Source: Elysia crispata (taxonomy: Eukaryota > Mollusca > Gastropoda > Plakobranchidae). From it: 64,000 bases of DNA. The position numbers and the translations under genes are program-made. Of the stretch, positions 39,801 to 54,800 are shown piece by piece. Numbering within the stretch: position 1 is the stretch's first letter; each line of letters starts with the position of its first letter. The stretch lies in assembly GCA_033675545.1 (NCBI GenBank), contig JAWDGP010005861.1, positions 79,651 to 143,650 on the forward strand, read 5' to 3'. The notes under the pieces were generated by a model that saw only the letters and a list, made by a program, of their open reading frames with translations, did not search any database and was not told the DNA's origin.

Positions 39801-42800
39801 TTTCATTTAATTTTTAGGGCTTTTAATTGCCATCTTTGATTATTGAATTAAAAACCTTCCAAGACAGTTTTAAGTTAGTTAAATGGAGTATTAATACATC
39901 TTGAAAGAAATCTAACAAAAAGAGGCTCTGTTGATAAAGAGTTGGGGATAAGATAAAGTAATTATTAAGACCTATATGCAGTAATTGCTGCCTAAATACT
40001 TTCCATATAAGCATACACTTTAGAATCTGACAAACTTTTGGCAATTATTGATATGCATAAGAGCATTGATTCATTTGAGGAAATTCTTTATCTATAGTGA
40101 CCATCAAGTAGTTAATCAATATAGTTTCGTGTGACTGACGGACAAACAGAATTGTAAAATAATGAATTCAACTTGTTGGGTACACCAAAACTATGGAATG
40201 AATTTAAAAATGAAATGGTTTAAAGTACATGCTATAAACAAGTTAGTGGACAGGAGTATGTGCAGTGTATCAATGATCACTTTGAATGTTCCAAACATGA
40301 AAACTAAGTTTGATAAAAATGTTGCAATTAAATTAAAACTACTTGTAGGCCTGCAAGGCTTATACCAGTAGACATTACAATAAAAAGAAACAAAAAAAAC
40401 TATGGTAGAAGGCTTAAGATATTGAATGGTATAACAGACATATTGTAGTTTAACCATGGTCGTAGATGTGTGGAAGAAGTGAAGATGAAAAGCAATGAGG
40501 CCATTGTGCAAAGAGAACAATATCAGATCATTGCCAGCACCCCCCATCCCCTAAAAAAATTGACCTAATCATGCAGTTTAATTAACTGCCAGATTGCACC
40601 CATGTAAATAGGATGTAAATAGATTAAAGTAGCATGAAGATATTGGATTGCCACTCAATAATTTATAACATAGGTGAAGAATGAAATAAAAATGTATTCA
40701 ATGAAATAAGTGTTAACAGGGAGAGTTGGGCATTTTCCATCTCAACTATTGTTCATCTACAAATGGTGTTCAAGATTAGAATGCTAAGATCACCATATCT
40801 GTCATACATTGTAAAACAATCAAGGGTTTTAATTAAAAAAAAAATGATTGCTCTTGAAAGATGATGGAGATGAGTATAAAAGTTTCACCGCATGACTCAT
40901 AAAAACTACTCAGGAGACATTCAAAAAAAAAAGGAAAAAAAAAAAATCAGCAAAGTAAAAAGTACAACTTTAGTTTTCATTCTTAACTTAAACATGTATT
41001 TTTAAATTAGAGTGTTTTGTTTGGAAGAGGTTAGAATACAATTAAGTCCCAATATTTTGAATAGTCAAATTCTTTACTCACTCAGCACTGGCTCCTGTCA
41101 GAAAAAAATGTTCCACACCACTGGCCTTTTTAAGGTAATTTTAAAAGATCACATTATAAAAAGTTATTCACCTAAGTGCACAAAATTTGCTTTGTTAATA
41201 GCTATCTATCTTAGCTGTATTGTGCTTAAGTTTAGTAAGGAAGGAATGATTGGTTCTTTTTTATATACTTTCTTGTGATCCGCCGATTTCGAAAAAGAAA
41301 CAAAATTCCCCACTCTGTAACAGCACTCTTACATATAATTTTGATGAAGAAAAAAAGGGAAGAAAATGTAATTTTTCGAACTTGTAAAATACATGTACAA
41401 TCAGACAACGAAGAAAAGAGGTTTCAGAAATACACTCAGTCATATTTTACACAGTCAAGGCCAGATCATGGCTAGAAGCCTAGATCTAGATTGATGTCTA
41501 GTCTAGATCTAACTTTTTTCAATAGCCAAACAAAGACCAAGTTAGTTCTAGATACGCATCTAAAGAAAAAGAAGAGTGTTTTCCTTTGCTATTAACTTTA
41601 TTTGGACTACAAAAAGGTGGTTTGGAAAGTAAAATAGACGTCCAAAGTTAAAATTGAGTATTCTTGATTTTCATATGCAACTGGATTAATAGGGCAGCCA
41701 AGTATACTCGATTTTCGTGCTGATTGAATTAAGCATGGGTTATTTTTTTTTATTTTAAAGATGAGGCTGTGTTGGAAAAATATGAACCAGATTGTAAAAC
41801 ATAGATTGAAACTACATGATTGAAAGCTTTGATAATTTGTTGTGCTTCTTTAACTCTTCCTCAGCTGAGACATAAATATTCCTGTGTGTACTTGAACCCA
41901 AGAGCTGGAGACAGGGCTATTGTCATCAAAAATCATGATGGAGACTGGGCAATACTTGTTGGCCGCTGGATAGGTTACAGGAAAGGTGTTGCAGGAGTAC
42001 CAGGTAAACCTGGTTTGATTTACTTATTGTAAAACTTATATCTTGAGACTGAACCTTTAGAAAGTGTTATGTGTCAGACTAAAAAAAAAACACTCTCATA
42101 GCTGCCAACCAGTATGTATAATAAGTATTTAGTCTGTATTTGTGCTTCCAAGTACGTCTGACCACACATATTTAGCAGTATCCCTCTAATCAGAAGTAAA
42201 AATACATGCTTGATATGAGAAAATTATATTTAAAGTTTACAATACTTTATAAGAAACAGGTAAGCTTTTGTGGTAAAGTCAATATTGGTTACTGTACTTA
42301 ATGGGCTAGATCATCCACCAGGTTTGCAGCAACCAATTTTATTTATCTCGCTAAAAATCTGTATTTGCCTTTTCAAAAGTTGTCAGCAATGCACACTTTA
42401 TTTTCTGCACTAGTGGTCTGTGTGTAAATGTATTTCCATCTTTACATCATTGTCATATACATGGGACAAAAGACACATAATTGTCTTTACATATTTTCCC
42501 TGATGCCTTTTTAAGTATAAAGACCCTATTGTCATAGTGGTTTTTTTTTGTATGAAATGTTTGCTTACAGCTTATTCTAACTGCATGCCTCTTATGAGTC
42601 TTCAATGTACGCTTAATTGTGTTTGGAAACATACACAAAATATTGTGAAAAAAAAATTTAGAATGATCATTTTACATAACCATTCACTTTCATCATTTAC
42701 AAAGCATAAAATAAAATTATATTATCTTAATTAAATCACTTGCGGCGTTTCCCATTACAGTGACGGAATAGGCCTCTTGTTGATTGGGGCGTTTGCCGTC

Positions 42801-45800
42801 ACCTCTAGGGGATGGACTTTGACTCCTTATGACTCCTATACTAATCCCACTAAAGCCACAGGAAATGTCTGTAAGGGTATTATAACCATTTCTCTTGTCC
42901 ATGAAAAGTTTTGTATTGAAACAACTTCGCACATTTATTGTTTATGACAGAAAGGGACAACACTCCTCCAAAGGTGGGAAAGAGAAATTAGATCTAAAAC
43001 TGGTTTCTTAACAGAGTAATAAATTAGAAAGAGCAAACACTTTTGAAGTATTTGAGCAATCAAACAAAAGTGATAGTGATCTTGAAGTGATTGAAGATGA
43101 TTGCAATCCAGAAATTCAGGACAGCAATGATTCAGAGGAGGATAGATCTAGTTCCGAATTTAGATCCAAAGTAAACAAAATGAAAATGTGCCATGTTTTA
43201 GAAAAATTTCATAAAAATCATGTTTTAAGATATCCCTTTTTTGTTGAGTTTATTCAAACCAGCATGCGTTCTTATTGTATGTCTTAAAATTTGATTAAGA
43301 TTGATGAGTTTGTTGGGTTTTTTTTTTTTACAATTTTATAAAAATAATTTAAAAAAAAGGCCTAGCTATGGATGCAGAAATTATCTCTAGACCCTCAGCC
43401 ACAAGTGAGTTAAGGAAGTTCGCTCTACGAATAAATTTATTTAAAAATTGCTACACTTGATTTAGCTGGCCCCATCTTTATGCCATTTATTTGTTTTATG
43501 ATAAAAACACTATATTATTATTATTGTTATTATTATTATTATTATTATCTTACTTTTGTTACATAAAATCTATGGTAAATAAAATTATCCTACTACCTTT
43601 TAAGAGGATATCCATCGAAGTAAGAAAGTAGCAAACAGAATAAAAAACAAAAAAAAAACAAAGTATATACTGCTGAAACAGAACAAAAAACAAAAAAAGG
43701 AGCTGACAGTTGAAAAAAAAGATTGAAATGCATATTGTCTTAATTTCTAAAGCAGCAGATGATATGGCTGAAAATGCTCATTCAATGGAAATTCATTGTT
43801 GTAGTGCTAAAAGTAATTCAATGAGGTAGGATGCTAGAAACAAAGGGCTGTATCTGAATTCTCTTTGTTTTCTCACATCTGATAGAAAAAACTTTTAAGA
43901 TGTAGTTTGGACAAGAAAGAGTGATTTGAATATTGAAATAGCTTGTATATGTGTTTATTGGTAGTTTGGGGTCAGACTTTCAATAATAGCTGAAGTTATG
44001 AATTGTGGTAGACTACATACTACATAGAAGCATAGTTACTACAAACATGAACAGAAAAAAAAATAATTTAATTGGCTGCATTGCAATCAAGGTTGATTAG
44101 AGATAACATGTATTGTAAATTCTCAAATTATTTGTCTCTTTTTTTGGGTGGTAAGATTACTGTTGGGCAGGCAGGATTTTTTACTACTATCTTTGCCTTT
44201 ATATTCTGTCTAACTGCTGTAGACATAGAAATAAAAAACAAAACAAAACAAAAAAGAGGCCTCGTGCAGCACCAATCTGTACAAAAGGATACAAAGCGTG
44301 TGAGCTGTCTGCTTTACACTTTCATTGAAATAATAAAGGAGCCAAGGCATCTCTTTTTCAGCTATTCTTCTTTGTTTGCGTTTTTCTATCTGTCTTTTAT
44401 GTTAGTCTATTCCTTCCCCCCTCCCTCTCTCTCTCCCTCTATCTATCTGACATACACACATCCAATACTAAACTGCTGCCATGTGATTGTTTGCCTTCAT
44501 GAAATGAAAACTAGGTTACAAACGCACGATCTCACATCTATAGAAGGGTGCAGAGCCTCTGTCATGTCTGTGTATTCTTAGTCTTTGGTGTGCATCAACT
44601 CAAACATACTGTATTATGACTGCCCAGTTGGATCAAATAAAAAAAAAACTGTGCTCATATTTAGGTAGACAAGATAAAGGTAGAAATGTGGGTAGCATTA
44701 CCAAAAAGCATAATTATTGTCACGATAGTACGGTATGGTTAAAATTAAAAGATGTAAGTCCACCATAAAATCGGTGCTTTCTTTAATATACGATAAGTAA
44801 TTCCAAGAAATGTAATTCACATGACCGTTTGATGGAGATGAAGTTCAATACACAGTATTATCCAGATTTACGAAAAGTAACCTCACAACCAGTAATCAAT
44901 ATATATCTTGAATTAAGCCCAGTAATATAGAATTTGTGGTTAACAAATCAAGCACATTAATATAGAATTTATGGTTAATAGTTCTTGTCTCTAGGACTCA
45001 TGCTCTATATGGTAATGTAGAGTCAATAATGACATTTTTTTTATTCCACTTTCTTTAAACAAAATTAGAATTGGGATACACTTCACACAGCTGTAGAAAA
45101 TCTGTCGTTAATGATTTCATAGAACTCTCGACTGGAAGTTAATTTAGAGTAAGATTTATGTTATCTCTCATAGGAGGGAAATATTCTACACAGTTTAGAG
45201 CTCAAAGCTGCCAAAGAGCTATTTCTGTGATGTCTCCTCTCTTTCTAAATCTGACTGTCTTTCTCGAGAGCTATAGGTCCACTAACTAAGCTTTTCCGTC
45301 TCAACTTTTCATGAGGACTATAAAGTACCTTCTCGCTCCGCTTAGCTCGTATATGATTGGCTGCTATCTTCACAACAAACAAACAGCGAAACAGTGTTCA
45401 GTCGAAATATGACTTCAATTTAGGATTCAAATTACAAATAAGTATCTAGTTCAACAGATTATGTGATTATAATAAAAAAATACAATCTATAAGATCGTTA
45501 TGTATAGATGATTTATTACAAGTGCCGACCATGACAAATATGCTGGCTGGCGAGGAGGGAGTTAATTATTGTTTTTATTATTATTTAAAATTTTTTTTTT
45601 CAATTTTTATATAAAAGGTTGTGCACTTTGTCACTCTTTCTCTCCAATTCTATACCTTTCATTCTCTTTTTTCTTTAATTAGTTATCTTTTTAATATAGT
45701 TATTTTACCCTTTACTTATTCTGTATTATTTTGTAAATACATATTTAGTTAAACATTTACACTGTATTATATGTCCCTTGTTATTCATATTTTTTTTTTT

Positions 45801-48800
45801 TTTTTTTTTGCTTTTTTGTTATATTTTTTTCTGTTCATATTTTTGCATGATTTTTTTTCTTTGGTAGATTTTTCTTTACCCCATTGCTGTATCTTCATCT
45901 TTATAAAGTTGTATTTAACATTGACATGTAGATTATTAAACTTGTATTATTTCTTGTTCTTGTTTTTATGTGCTATAAAGGCATAAGCTGAAAGCCCACA
46001 TGCTTTGTATTGTTAAGTGATTTTGGAGATACACTTTACTTTTGTTTTTCTAAACTGTGATTTGCAACTATTCACAAAGCTCCACTGCAACATTCAGTTT
46101 TAATAGACATATAAACAAGTAGAAAATTTTAACAACCTTTACAAGAAACTGATTTGTAAATGTTATTTTCATTTCATCGTAACCATAGAATGTTTTTAAT
46201 TGTTATAATAAACAGCAAGGTAAGCCTCTGGCTATTAAATATGTGTAGTGAAATACTGCAATTTATTTAGATAATGCAATTTGGATTTTAACAAATTCAA
46301 TTAAATTAGTGAAAAATCAAAATGTATTATCAAACTTTATATATTCATAAGCAAAGAAAAGGACGATTAAGGCATCAGGCTTCAACTAAAGTGTAAAATA
46401 AAATGTGTAATAAGTTACGTAAAAAAAAAAAAGAGTGGAAACGAGGTTGAAAGCCAATAATCTCCCAAATACCTCCTGAGTTTGGTGATTGTCAGGTTAT
46501 ATATTGCTTTCAACTTGAGTGAATGGAATAGAGACATTTTCGGCCATACGTGAAAATCCTGATAGGGGCCAATCTTCATGACAGGGTTGACTGTACTTGA
46601 CAAGACCTTATTGTTATGATCTTTAAAGCCTGCAAAGAAATTTTTAGATGCAACCAGTTTTTATTACATTCTCAATTTCACTGTAATAAGGTCATCTAAT
46701 ACAAAGATAATATAATATCTCAATTTTTAGGGTTTGGTGAATTCACATTTTTTTCTTGATTTTTTTTTTTCATTCATTTTCTTTATTGCTTGTCTTCCTT
46801 TTCTTGAGTTTATTTTTAGTTAGATATAGAATAGTGTCTCCACATATATTTTTTTCAATGGCAGTGTTAAATTATCATGGATGATGTATTATTTTAGGTT
46901 TTTTATATATTGAAGTGGCAATCCTTTGATAGATTACAAAGTTTCAATAACGAAAATTTACAATAAAAGCCTGAAAACGGGGACAATATGGAAAGATGGA
47001 GCTGAAGTAGTCTAAGAATGCAATGAGTGAATTCTTAATTTCTCATTCATAGCAATGAAGGAGGTGGTTTTGGAGAGTAGACATTGTTTAAGAAGAAACT
47101 CTTTCACTACAGTGCAGATGATCACTGCTTGCTGCACAAGAGGTAATGAAAAGACAACAGGCCTAATGACATATAAAACCTGCTCCTCATGAGCTATTTC
47201 AGCAGCCTACTTATGCCAAGTCTTGTGGGCTAGATCTGTCTTCATTTACATAGCCTTGCAAAACACTTGAGTTTGAATTTGAAAATGCAGGGCATTTTCA
47301 GTGCACTTCTACTGTGATTTATATAAGCTTTGCAAAATGTAAAGCGATCTTTGAAATGAGAAGCAGACCCCATCTCACTGAAGATATGACGCAAGAGAAT
47401 AGAATGTAGACTGATGTTCAAATGATCTTGTTTGATTAGTTTCAAATTTTAAATATCTAGACAAGATATTAGACTTGGTCTGTGAAGATTCTTGTCAATC
47501 TCGATTAATTTATTGAGTTATTATTAAATTCTGCAGCATAAATGTTAATTTGGCTCATTACACTGATAGCAAATAATAGGTGATTGACATGGCCATAAGA
47601 GAGAGACTTGCTGAATATCACTTGATTTCCTTTTGTTTCAAAGAGATAGATTACTCAACATATCGAACCAGGTTATTGGCCTAAATTCATGGCCAAAAAC
47701 AGAGCGAATAATCAGGTAGACTTTCTAAAATTTTTCATTCTCCTTTAAATCCAGGCACTTATTCGCAACGTGGAAAGAAAGGTATCCCTGGCAGCCCTGG
47801 TCATCTTACGATAAAATTATGGAAGAAAAGCACAGACAAGATAGAACATATTCCCCTGGAGTATGAGAAAGGATCATTCACTGTGAGCATGAGGAACTCA
47901 ATGATCAACCTCAAGACTGGTTCTGTAATGGTGAGTTAAGGGTAAAAACATTTAGGATTACTTTCACTGATATTGATTAAATGTAAGTCAATTGTTCTCA
48001 AAATTTCAGATTTGTCACCTTTAACAACTTAGCACAAAGTATGGTTTCTTATCTAACTTTTTGGGGAATAAGAGATTGACAAATTGATTGAAGGGTCCTC
48101 ATTTATGAAAAAAAAAATAATATCTGAAACAAGTTAGCAGATCAAACTTTTCATTTTAAGATGTTATCTCATTGTAGCTACAATCCCCACGGCTCTGTAA
48201 GAATTAGCAGTGGGTGCCATGCTGATTTATTTTTATTTACCAGATATTTCTCTCTCAAGATAATTAAAACAGAATATTCAATAAGTATCAGCACATCTCA
48301 ACAGGAAACTTCTTTATAGATGTATAGATCCAGATGCATGTAAAATCGCTCAGTTGACAAAATTTTTTGCAGACTCATATGTATTGCTCCTTCATACAAG
48401 AGAGTTTCCACATTGATGCTTACATGGATTGGACATCCCAATTTAGTGTTTATGTTTATACTGGAAGTGAGCTTCAGGAATTAATAAGCGCAGGACAATT
48501 TGGTCGGAACACCTTAGAGACTGACTTTTATCGGAATACCTTATAGATTGACGTGGGTGGCTTTAGAAATATAAATGCTATTGTGTGCGTTAGTCATGGT
48601 GACTTTTGGCCGAGCAGACCTTTCATAGGAGTTATTATCTATTCCAAGAGACTAGGAGTTTTCATGGTAGCAGAACATGGTTGATGAGCTTTCTTTTCTT
48701 ATTTTTGCTCTAGATCACCTTTGACCATTTGTAGTGTGCTTTGATGAACATGAATCAAAGTTCCACCATGACGCACAAAGATCACACACTCGTCTTGTCC

Positions 48801-51800
48801 AATGGCGGTTCCAGGCCCTCTCCTTTCATGACTATCAGGTTGCATGTAGAACACTCTGTCTCCCATCTGATACTGGCCTGACCATGGTCGAACCTGTTTC
48901 CTCAAGGCCCTTCTGATTTTTTCTGAGCTTTCTGCTTTTATGAAAGCTTTTCTTGTAGCATGCAAACTTGTGTATTCCTCAAACATGTGAAAATACCAGA
49001 TATTTCTGCAGATTTCATGCAGATCCACTGCCACTGTGTCATTGTAGTCTTCTGCTAAGGGCATCCTTAGCACTGGCTTTAGTGGGATTTTCTTATGACG
49101 TGCACATTTATCACACTTTTCAACAATTTCTGCCATATCTTTTTATACTTCTGGATCCTTGATCCCAGCAATGCGCATCAGCTTTTTCAGATTAGCAGCT
49201 GGGGCATGCCGAAACTGCTTGTGTAGTTTCATAGCAGTCTGCTTCTTTTCATTTTTACTCATCTTTTCTTCTAGCAACAGAACTCCACTCTCCAAATTGT
49301 ATGTTTCCTGTTTCCCATAAACGTCAATATCGTAATGCCCTGTTAAAGTGAAGTTAACTTCACTGGCTGATTGAACATTGTTGCACTATCATTGGATACG
49401 TCCAGCACAGTGTTCGTTCTTTTGAGTGTTTCCTTGCTCAATAAAAGTGGTAGGTTGACGTCCACAACCTCGATCCATCACCAAATCTGAAAATCTTAGT
49501 ACTTGCATCAGTCTTGATCTCCTTTTTCTTATGTTCCAGTTGATCAACATATTTTTTATGTACCATCTTTTTCCACACACTGTCTTAGTACATGCAGTAT
49601 CAATGATTGCACAACCAAATGACTCTCCCAAGAGTATCTCATTTTCAGGTTTACATTCTTTGACATTTGTAGTCAGGTTACATTTTTCTTCTCTTTTTTG
49701 ATGTTTGTGGGGACAATCCTTCACCCAGTGAAATAGACTTTCACAAACTGCACATCTGGTTCTTCTGCCATTTCTTTCAATTGGATTTGTTCCTTTTTGT
49801 TTAGCATTTGTTCTTCCTGTTTGCTGCTACTGTCTCGGATGCTTCTTTCTGAAGCTTTTAACTAGAAATGCTTCTTTTTTTTTTTCTTTGATTTTTATGT
49901 CGGTCACTGTGGCTGCTGAACTGTCTCCAAATATTTTTTTCAGAGCTGATTTCATGGAAGAAAACTTTCTGTGAGAACTAGCTATCTTTCTTTCGCTGAC
50001 AAGCCTGCATTGCATAGTAGTTTGAATGCCAGTACTGAATCTGGATATTTCATTTTATACTTTTTGCACAGGTTATATCTCTTTTCATACTCAATGATGA
50101 AATCTCCCTTCGATGTGTTCTGTCCTTTCTTTAGTCTTTGGAAGTCTGAATATGTTGTGTAAGCTAGATCCACTTGGTCTTGCTGGAAAAGACTGTCAAG
50201 TGCTGTAGGTAAAATATCCATTCCATTTTCCATGGTTAGATTGGCAGCATCAATTTCTAGTGCTCTTGCTTCTAGCTTGTCCGGTTAAAGAAAATGTAAC
50301 AGCTAGAGCTTGTTTCTCTGGCTTCACGTCTAATAAGTTTCCAAACTTTAGTTCGTTCTTCCATGTTTCATGCTTAAGCTCGGTGGTATCTTATAATTCT
50401 GTGTCATAATTCAACACTATTTGAAACACTGCAAATATTACTGCGGACTAAAATGTCAAAATACGTTTCTCGAGAACCAGGCTATGGCCTAGATTAAAAT
50501 ATCTCTTAGTCTTGTAACTTGGCCACTAGGCCAGATTCAGCTCCACGCTGTCAGTGTCATTAAGAGACTGAATCACTAGAATTGTTCACAATGAAAATAC
50601 TTCACAGTGGAAACTTGATGTTGTCACAACATAGTTCTAGATCTAATAGTAACAAGTTCTGCATTTATATCTAACACTTTCTACTGCCAATAGTGTTGTA
50701 CTTGTTAAGCAATAAGCAATACAATCATCGCAATGGTGACCTCGTTTTCATTTGTGGTATAGTGATTGTTTTTTTTGCTTAAACGCCGTCCTTAGCCTAA
50801 CCTTTCGGGAATAAATAGAGAAAGAAAGAAAACAGAATTTAGGGTAAAATGTCCTCGTTTTTCTTTTATTTTTCTGTAAATGGCAAAATTTGTGAGTATT
50901 TATGGAGCAGTAAAGTAAATTCTTATAAATTCTTATACACAACCCTCAAAACATTTTGGAAGGCATATATCTTTATTGTATATTATATTTAGGTGTATAA
51001 AACATAGCACATTATTGCATAGGATGCACTTTGTTTACAATTGTCAAAGAAAACATTATTTATGAATGGATGACTGTACTTTTTAAGGAAATTTGTAGTG
51101 GTTAAGAAAGAACCATCCTCAACAATTTTCTTGTATTATTTCAAACCCCATAACAGTGATTGGAAAAATCTGTGGAAATAATCAATAATGATGTTTGTGA
51201 AGATGAGCACGACTTTTTGTTGTTTTTTTTTAATTTCGAGAGATAAGAGGGTCGGAATGATTTTGACTTGCTTTTGATAACAGGAAAAATGAAGTTAATT
51301 GCTTTTTGGCAGCGATGGATTGCCTAAGTCCAAATTTACATCATAAAGATTTTACTAGATCTATGTATTTCCAGAAATGAAAGATGAATCTGGCCATGAC
51401 ATACTTCAATAGCATTAGCTGTTTTGGGTAAGTCTTCATTAGCTGATTCAAAAAAGACTCTTAACTCCACTGAGTCTGCTACATCAAGGTCTGTGTAGCC
51501 AATCATCAAAAATTTGAGGAAATGGATGTGTTTTCATTTCATTTAAATTAAAAAAAAAAAAGAAAATTTAGTCATATGATTCTCACCCTTGTTGACAGTA
51601 ACAAATTTTTCTAATTTCACAGCTAAGAAACAAAATACTGCCACTGGTCATGTGGCATAGAAGGCAGATCAGTATAATGAAAAGAAAAAAGGTGTAAAAG
51701 AACAGTAGAATGGCATAAAAAGTTTTAACTTATGGCAAGTATCATCAGGTTGCACTTGTGACATTTGAAAGTATTTACCATGTAATGCTCCAAGTGTGAG

Positions 51801-54800
51801 CAACATACCCGCTGATGTATGCCATCTGTTCATGACGTCATTTATAGAAATAATGGCTGTGTTTGTATGTTGACAACTATTGTCGCACATATCTTTTTTA
51901 TGACATAATGGCAAAAAATACAATTGTTGTGGGAATTGTTCTGCAAAGTGTGTTGGCAGGTCATCTGATCTGGTCCAGATGTAGAACTTTGCTTTTATTT
52001 ATAAAGATTTTTCCATGACCAGACAGTGGCCACTAGATATAGGATAAACCAGAAGTGTTTCTTTTTTTGACATGGTGCACAGATGATGGAGATGCAGAGC
52101 GTGCCTGAAAGGAAAAGGGTCTATTAAAAACTATGACAAAAACATGGCAGGCATCAGTTTGAGCAAATAATTAATGGCTTACTTGTCTTTTAACAGGAAA
52201 AAGGATCTGAGGTGGGTAAAGTTTTGAAATTGCACAGGATCAGATTCTCTTCTTGTTTAGAAAATACTCTCAATGGAAAATTTAACCTGTATGTGTACAA
52301 CAGCTAGGCTAAATCTCTAGACATTGTACTCACTGCCCTCGGATCTGCTAACCTTATTGACAGGTTCAAATCTTAGCTCCTAAGGCTCTTCCCTTTATGC
52401 ATTCTAAACCAAGAAATTTAATTGGTTTTTTACCTGATGTAATAAAAATTTTGTAATTAACTCGGATAGTTTTTCTGCATTGGACATTTTACAAAACAAG
52501 AACTTTTAAGCATACAAAATATTTTGTTTTTTACAATTTACTCAAAAGGTGACTGTAATATCTTAATAGGACTGTTGATCACAAAGGACATAACAACGTA
52601 ATATCTAGAGGACAATTGACTGCAAAGGACATAACATTGTAATAGCAACAATACTATACTTCCCACCTCTTTGTTTTTCTGGAGTTATCTAGCTTACCCT
52701 TAGTAGAGCTCTTCAGAGAAAAGAGTTTTCTGTTATCTTGTGCTTTGATCTTCAATAAAATGGTTGCTGCCTGAAACCTACCTAAAGGCTTTTGATGTTA
52801 ATCCATAAACATATAACGTTACAATTGGCGTCGAGGTGAAAACAAGAGCTATTCCTATGCAAAAAAGGTATAAAGAGCTTTTCAAGCTACATAGAGGACA
52901 TATAAGTAAACGAAAACTATATTGTTCAAAAAAAAGAAGATGGCAACCCATTTTGGGAGGATGGAGGAATTTTCTCCCAAACATGAAACATTTTCTGAGT
53001 ATGAAGAGAGATTAAAATTTTTCTTTGAAGCCAGTGATGTTGTGAATTAAGCAAAGAAAAGAGCCATCCTACTGACTGTTATTGGTGCCTCACTGTTCAG
53101 ACTTCTGAAAGATCTGGCCATGCCAAGCACAGTGCAAGAACTTTCCTTCATTGAAGTTTGTAAACGCCTCAAAGAACATCATGAGCCAGCACCACCTAAA
53201 TACCTACAGAGAGCTATATTTTAAGCTAGAGTGAGGAAGCAGCATGAGACTCCACAGGTTTTCTTTGCTGAATTCAGACATTTAGTCGAGCAGTGTGTTT
53301 TTGGAGCAGAGTTAGAAGGAAGGCTTTGTGAAAATTTTGCACGAGGGATCAACTGCCCTGAATTGCAAAGGAAACTGCTGTCCAAAAAAGGCTTAAAATT
53401 GAAGGAGGCTGTTGAAATTGCTACAGCAATGATGAAAACAACACAGGCAGCAAAAGAGCTCCAAGTCCAAGCCGAGCAACCAAGTGACCAAATACACTTC
53501 ACCAGAAGAAATGTCAACAGACTGTCAAATTCTACTCCACATACTGCTCCCAAGCTTTACACCCATGCTATCACCGTGGTGGACCACTTTGCCCAGCAAG
53601 CTTGCAAGTTCAACGACACGAAATGCTATAAGTGTGAAAGGACTGGTCACATTGCGAAAGTTTGTCGGTCGTCTACACCAAAGCGAGGAAAACTGACGTT
53701 CAAGAAAAAACATTCGAGTGATCCAGCTATCCTGACTGATGACGTAGACAATTTGGGCCTGTACATTCTTCATACTGGCCAAAAGGCCCCAATCAACAAA
53801 CCTTTTTCATTCCAACTAGACACAGGCGTGGCGCTATCGGTGATGACAGAGGACTTCCACAACTTTTTCAAGTCAGTGCCTCTTCAGGTATCCACAAAAG
53901 TACTACAGACGTACACTGGGCAATCAGTCAGAGTGCCAGGAGAGTGTGTAGTAGAGGTCGATCACAATAGTCAACAACAAAGGCTGCCCCTTTTTGTCGT
54001 TAAAGGAGATGGCCCTCTTTTAATGGGACGCAATTGCACAATTTGGACCTGAGGGTACTATAAGATCACTCTAAACAAAGTGATTCAGGAAGAGAAATAC
54101 CCCATTCCAAGGATTGAAGAACTAGACGTGAAACTTGTCGGTGGTGAGAAATTTTCGTCAATCAATTTTTCCCCACCATACACTCAGCTGCAGGTCAACC
54201 CAGAATCGAGATGGTTGACAACCATCAACACCCAATGTGGGCTGTTTGAATACCAACGTCTATGCTTCGGTATCTTAGCATGCCCGAGCATCTTTTTAAT
54301 GGATAGCCTCTTCCAAGGTGTCCCCAACACATGTGTGTATTTTGACAACCTGTACCTGACTGGAGCAAAGGACGCGGAACATCTCCAGACCTTGACCCAA
54401 GTCCTTTACATCTGTCGAGAGAAAGGTCTTGTTTTCAAACAAGAGACGTGTGCAGTTCTCCAGGACGAAGTGAACTTCCTGGGCTACTGCCTCAACAAGC
54501 CCGGCTTGCAGCCCCAGGAAGAGAAACTGAAGGCAATTAGGAAAGCTCCAGCTCCAAAAACGGTATACCAGCTGAAATATTTTTCAAGGCTGGTAAACTA
54601 TTATACAAAATTAATTAATAACCTGTCGCAACAACTTGCCCCACTCTACTCCCTGCTCAACAAGAATGCTTGATGGCATTGGGGCACTGCACAGGTTTTT
54701 GCGTTCAGCGATGCGAAGCAGATCCTCACCTCTGACAGTATCCTCATTCATTTCGACTCTTCAAAGCATCTGGTACTAACGAGTCATGCATTGCCAGATG

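Larger units (their letters stand above)
42004..47754 (+). other. Intron 9
   Basis: GT-AG, 5.75 kb, phase 1. Holds an acidic open frame near 43000-43290, (ATT)n near 43515-43548, poly-T near 45791-45809 and low-complexity C/T DNA near 44415-44450. No recognised element. Confidence 0.7.

Noticed and set aside
43015..43287. Alternative exon of the GRDP-like gene
   Set aside because: Joining exon 9 (phase 1) to this acceptor gives an immediate stop.
44072..44581. Longest intronic open frame as a nested gene
   Set aside because: No domain, low-complexity segments, AT-driven composition and no splice or promoter context.
52320..52385. tRNA gene suggested by GGTTCAAATC
   Set aside because: Only a B-box-like word; no matching A box at the right distance and no acceptor-stem pairing.
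53221..53553. 110-codon minus-strand frame
   Set aside because: Antisense shadow of the gypsy-like gag.
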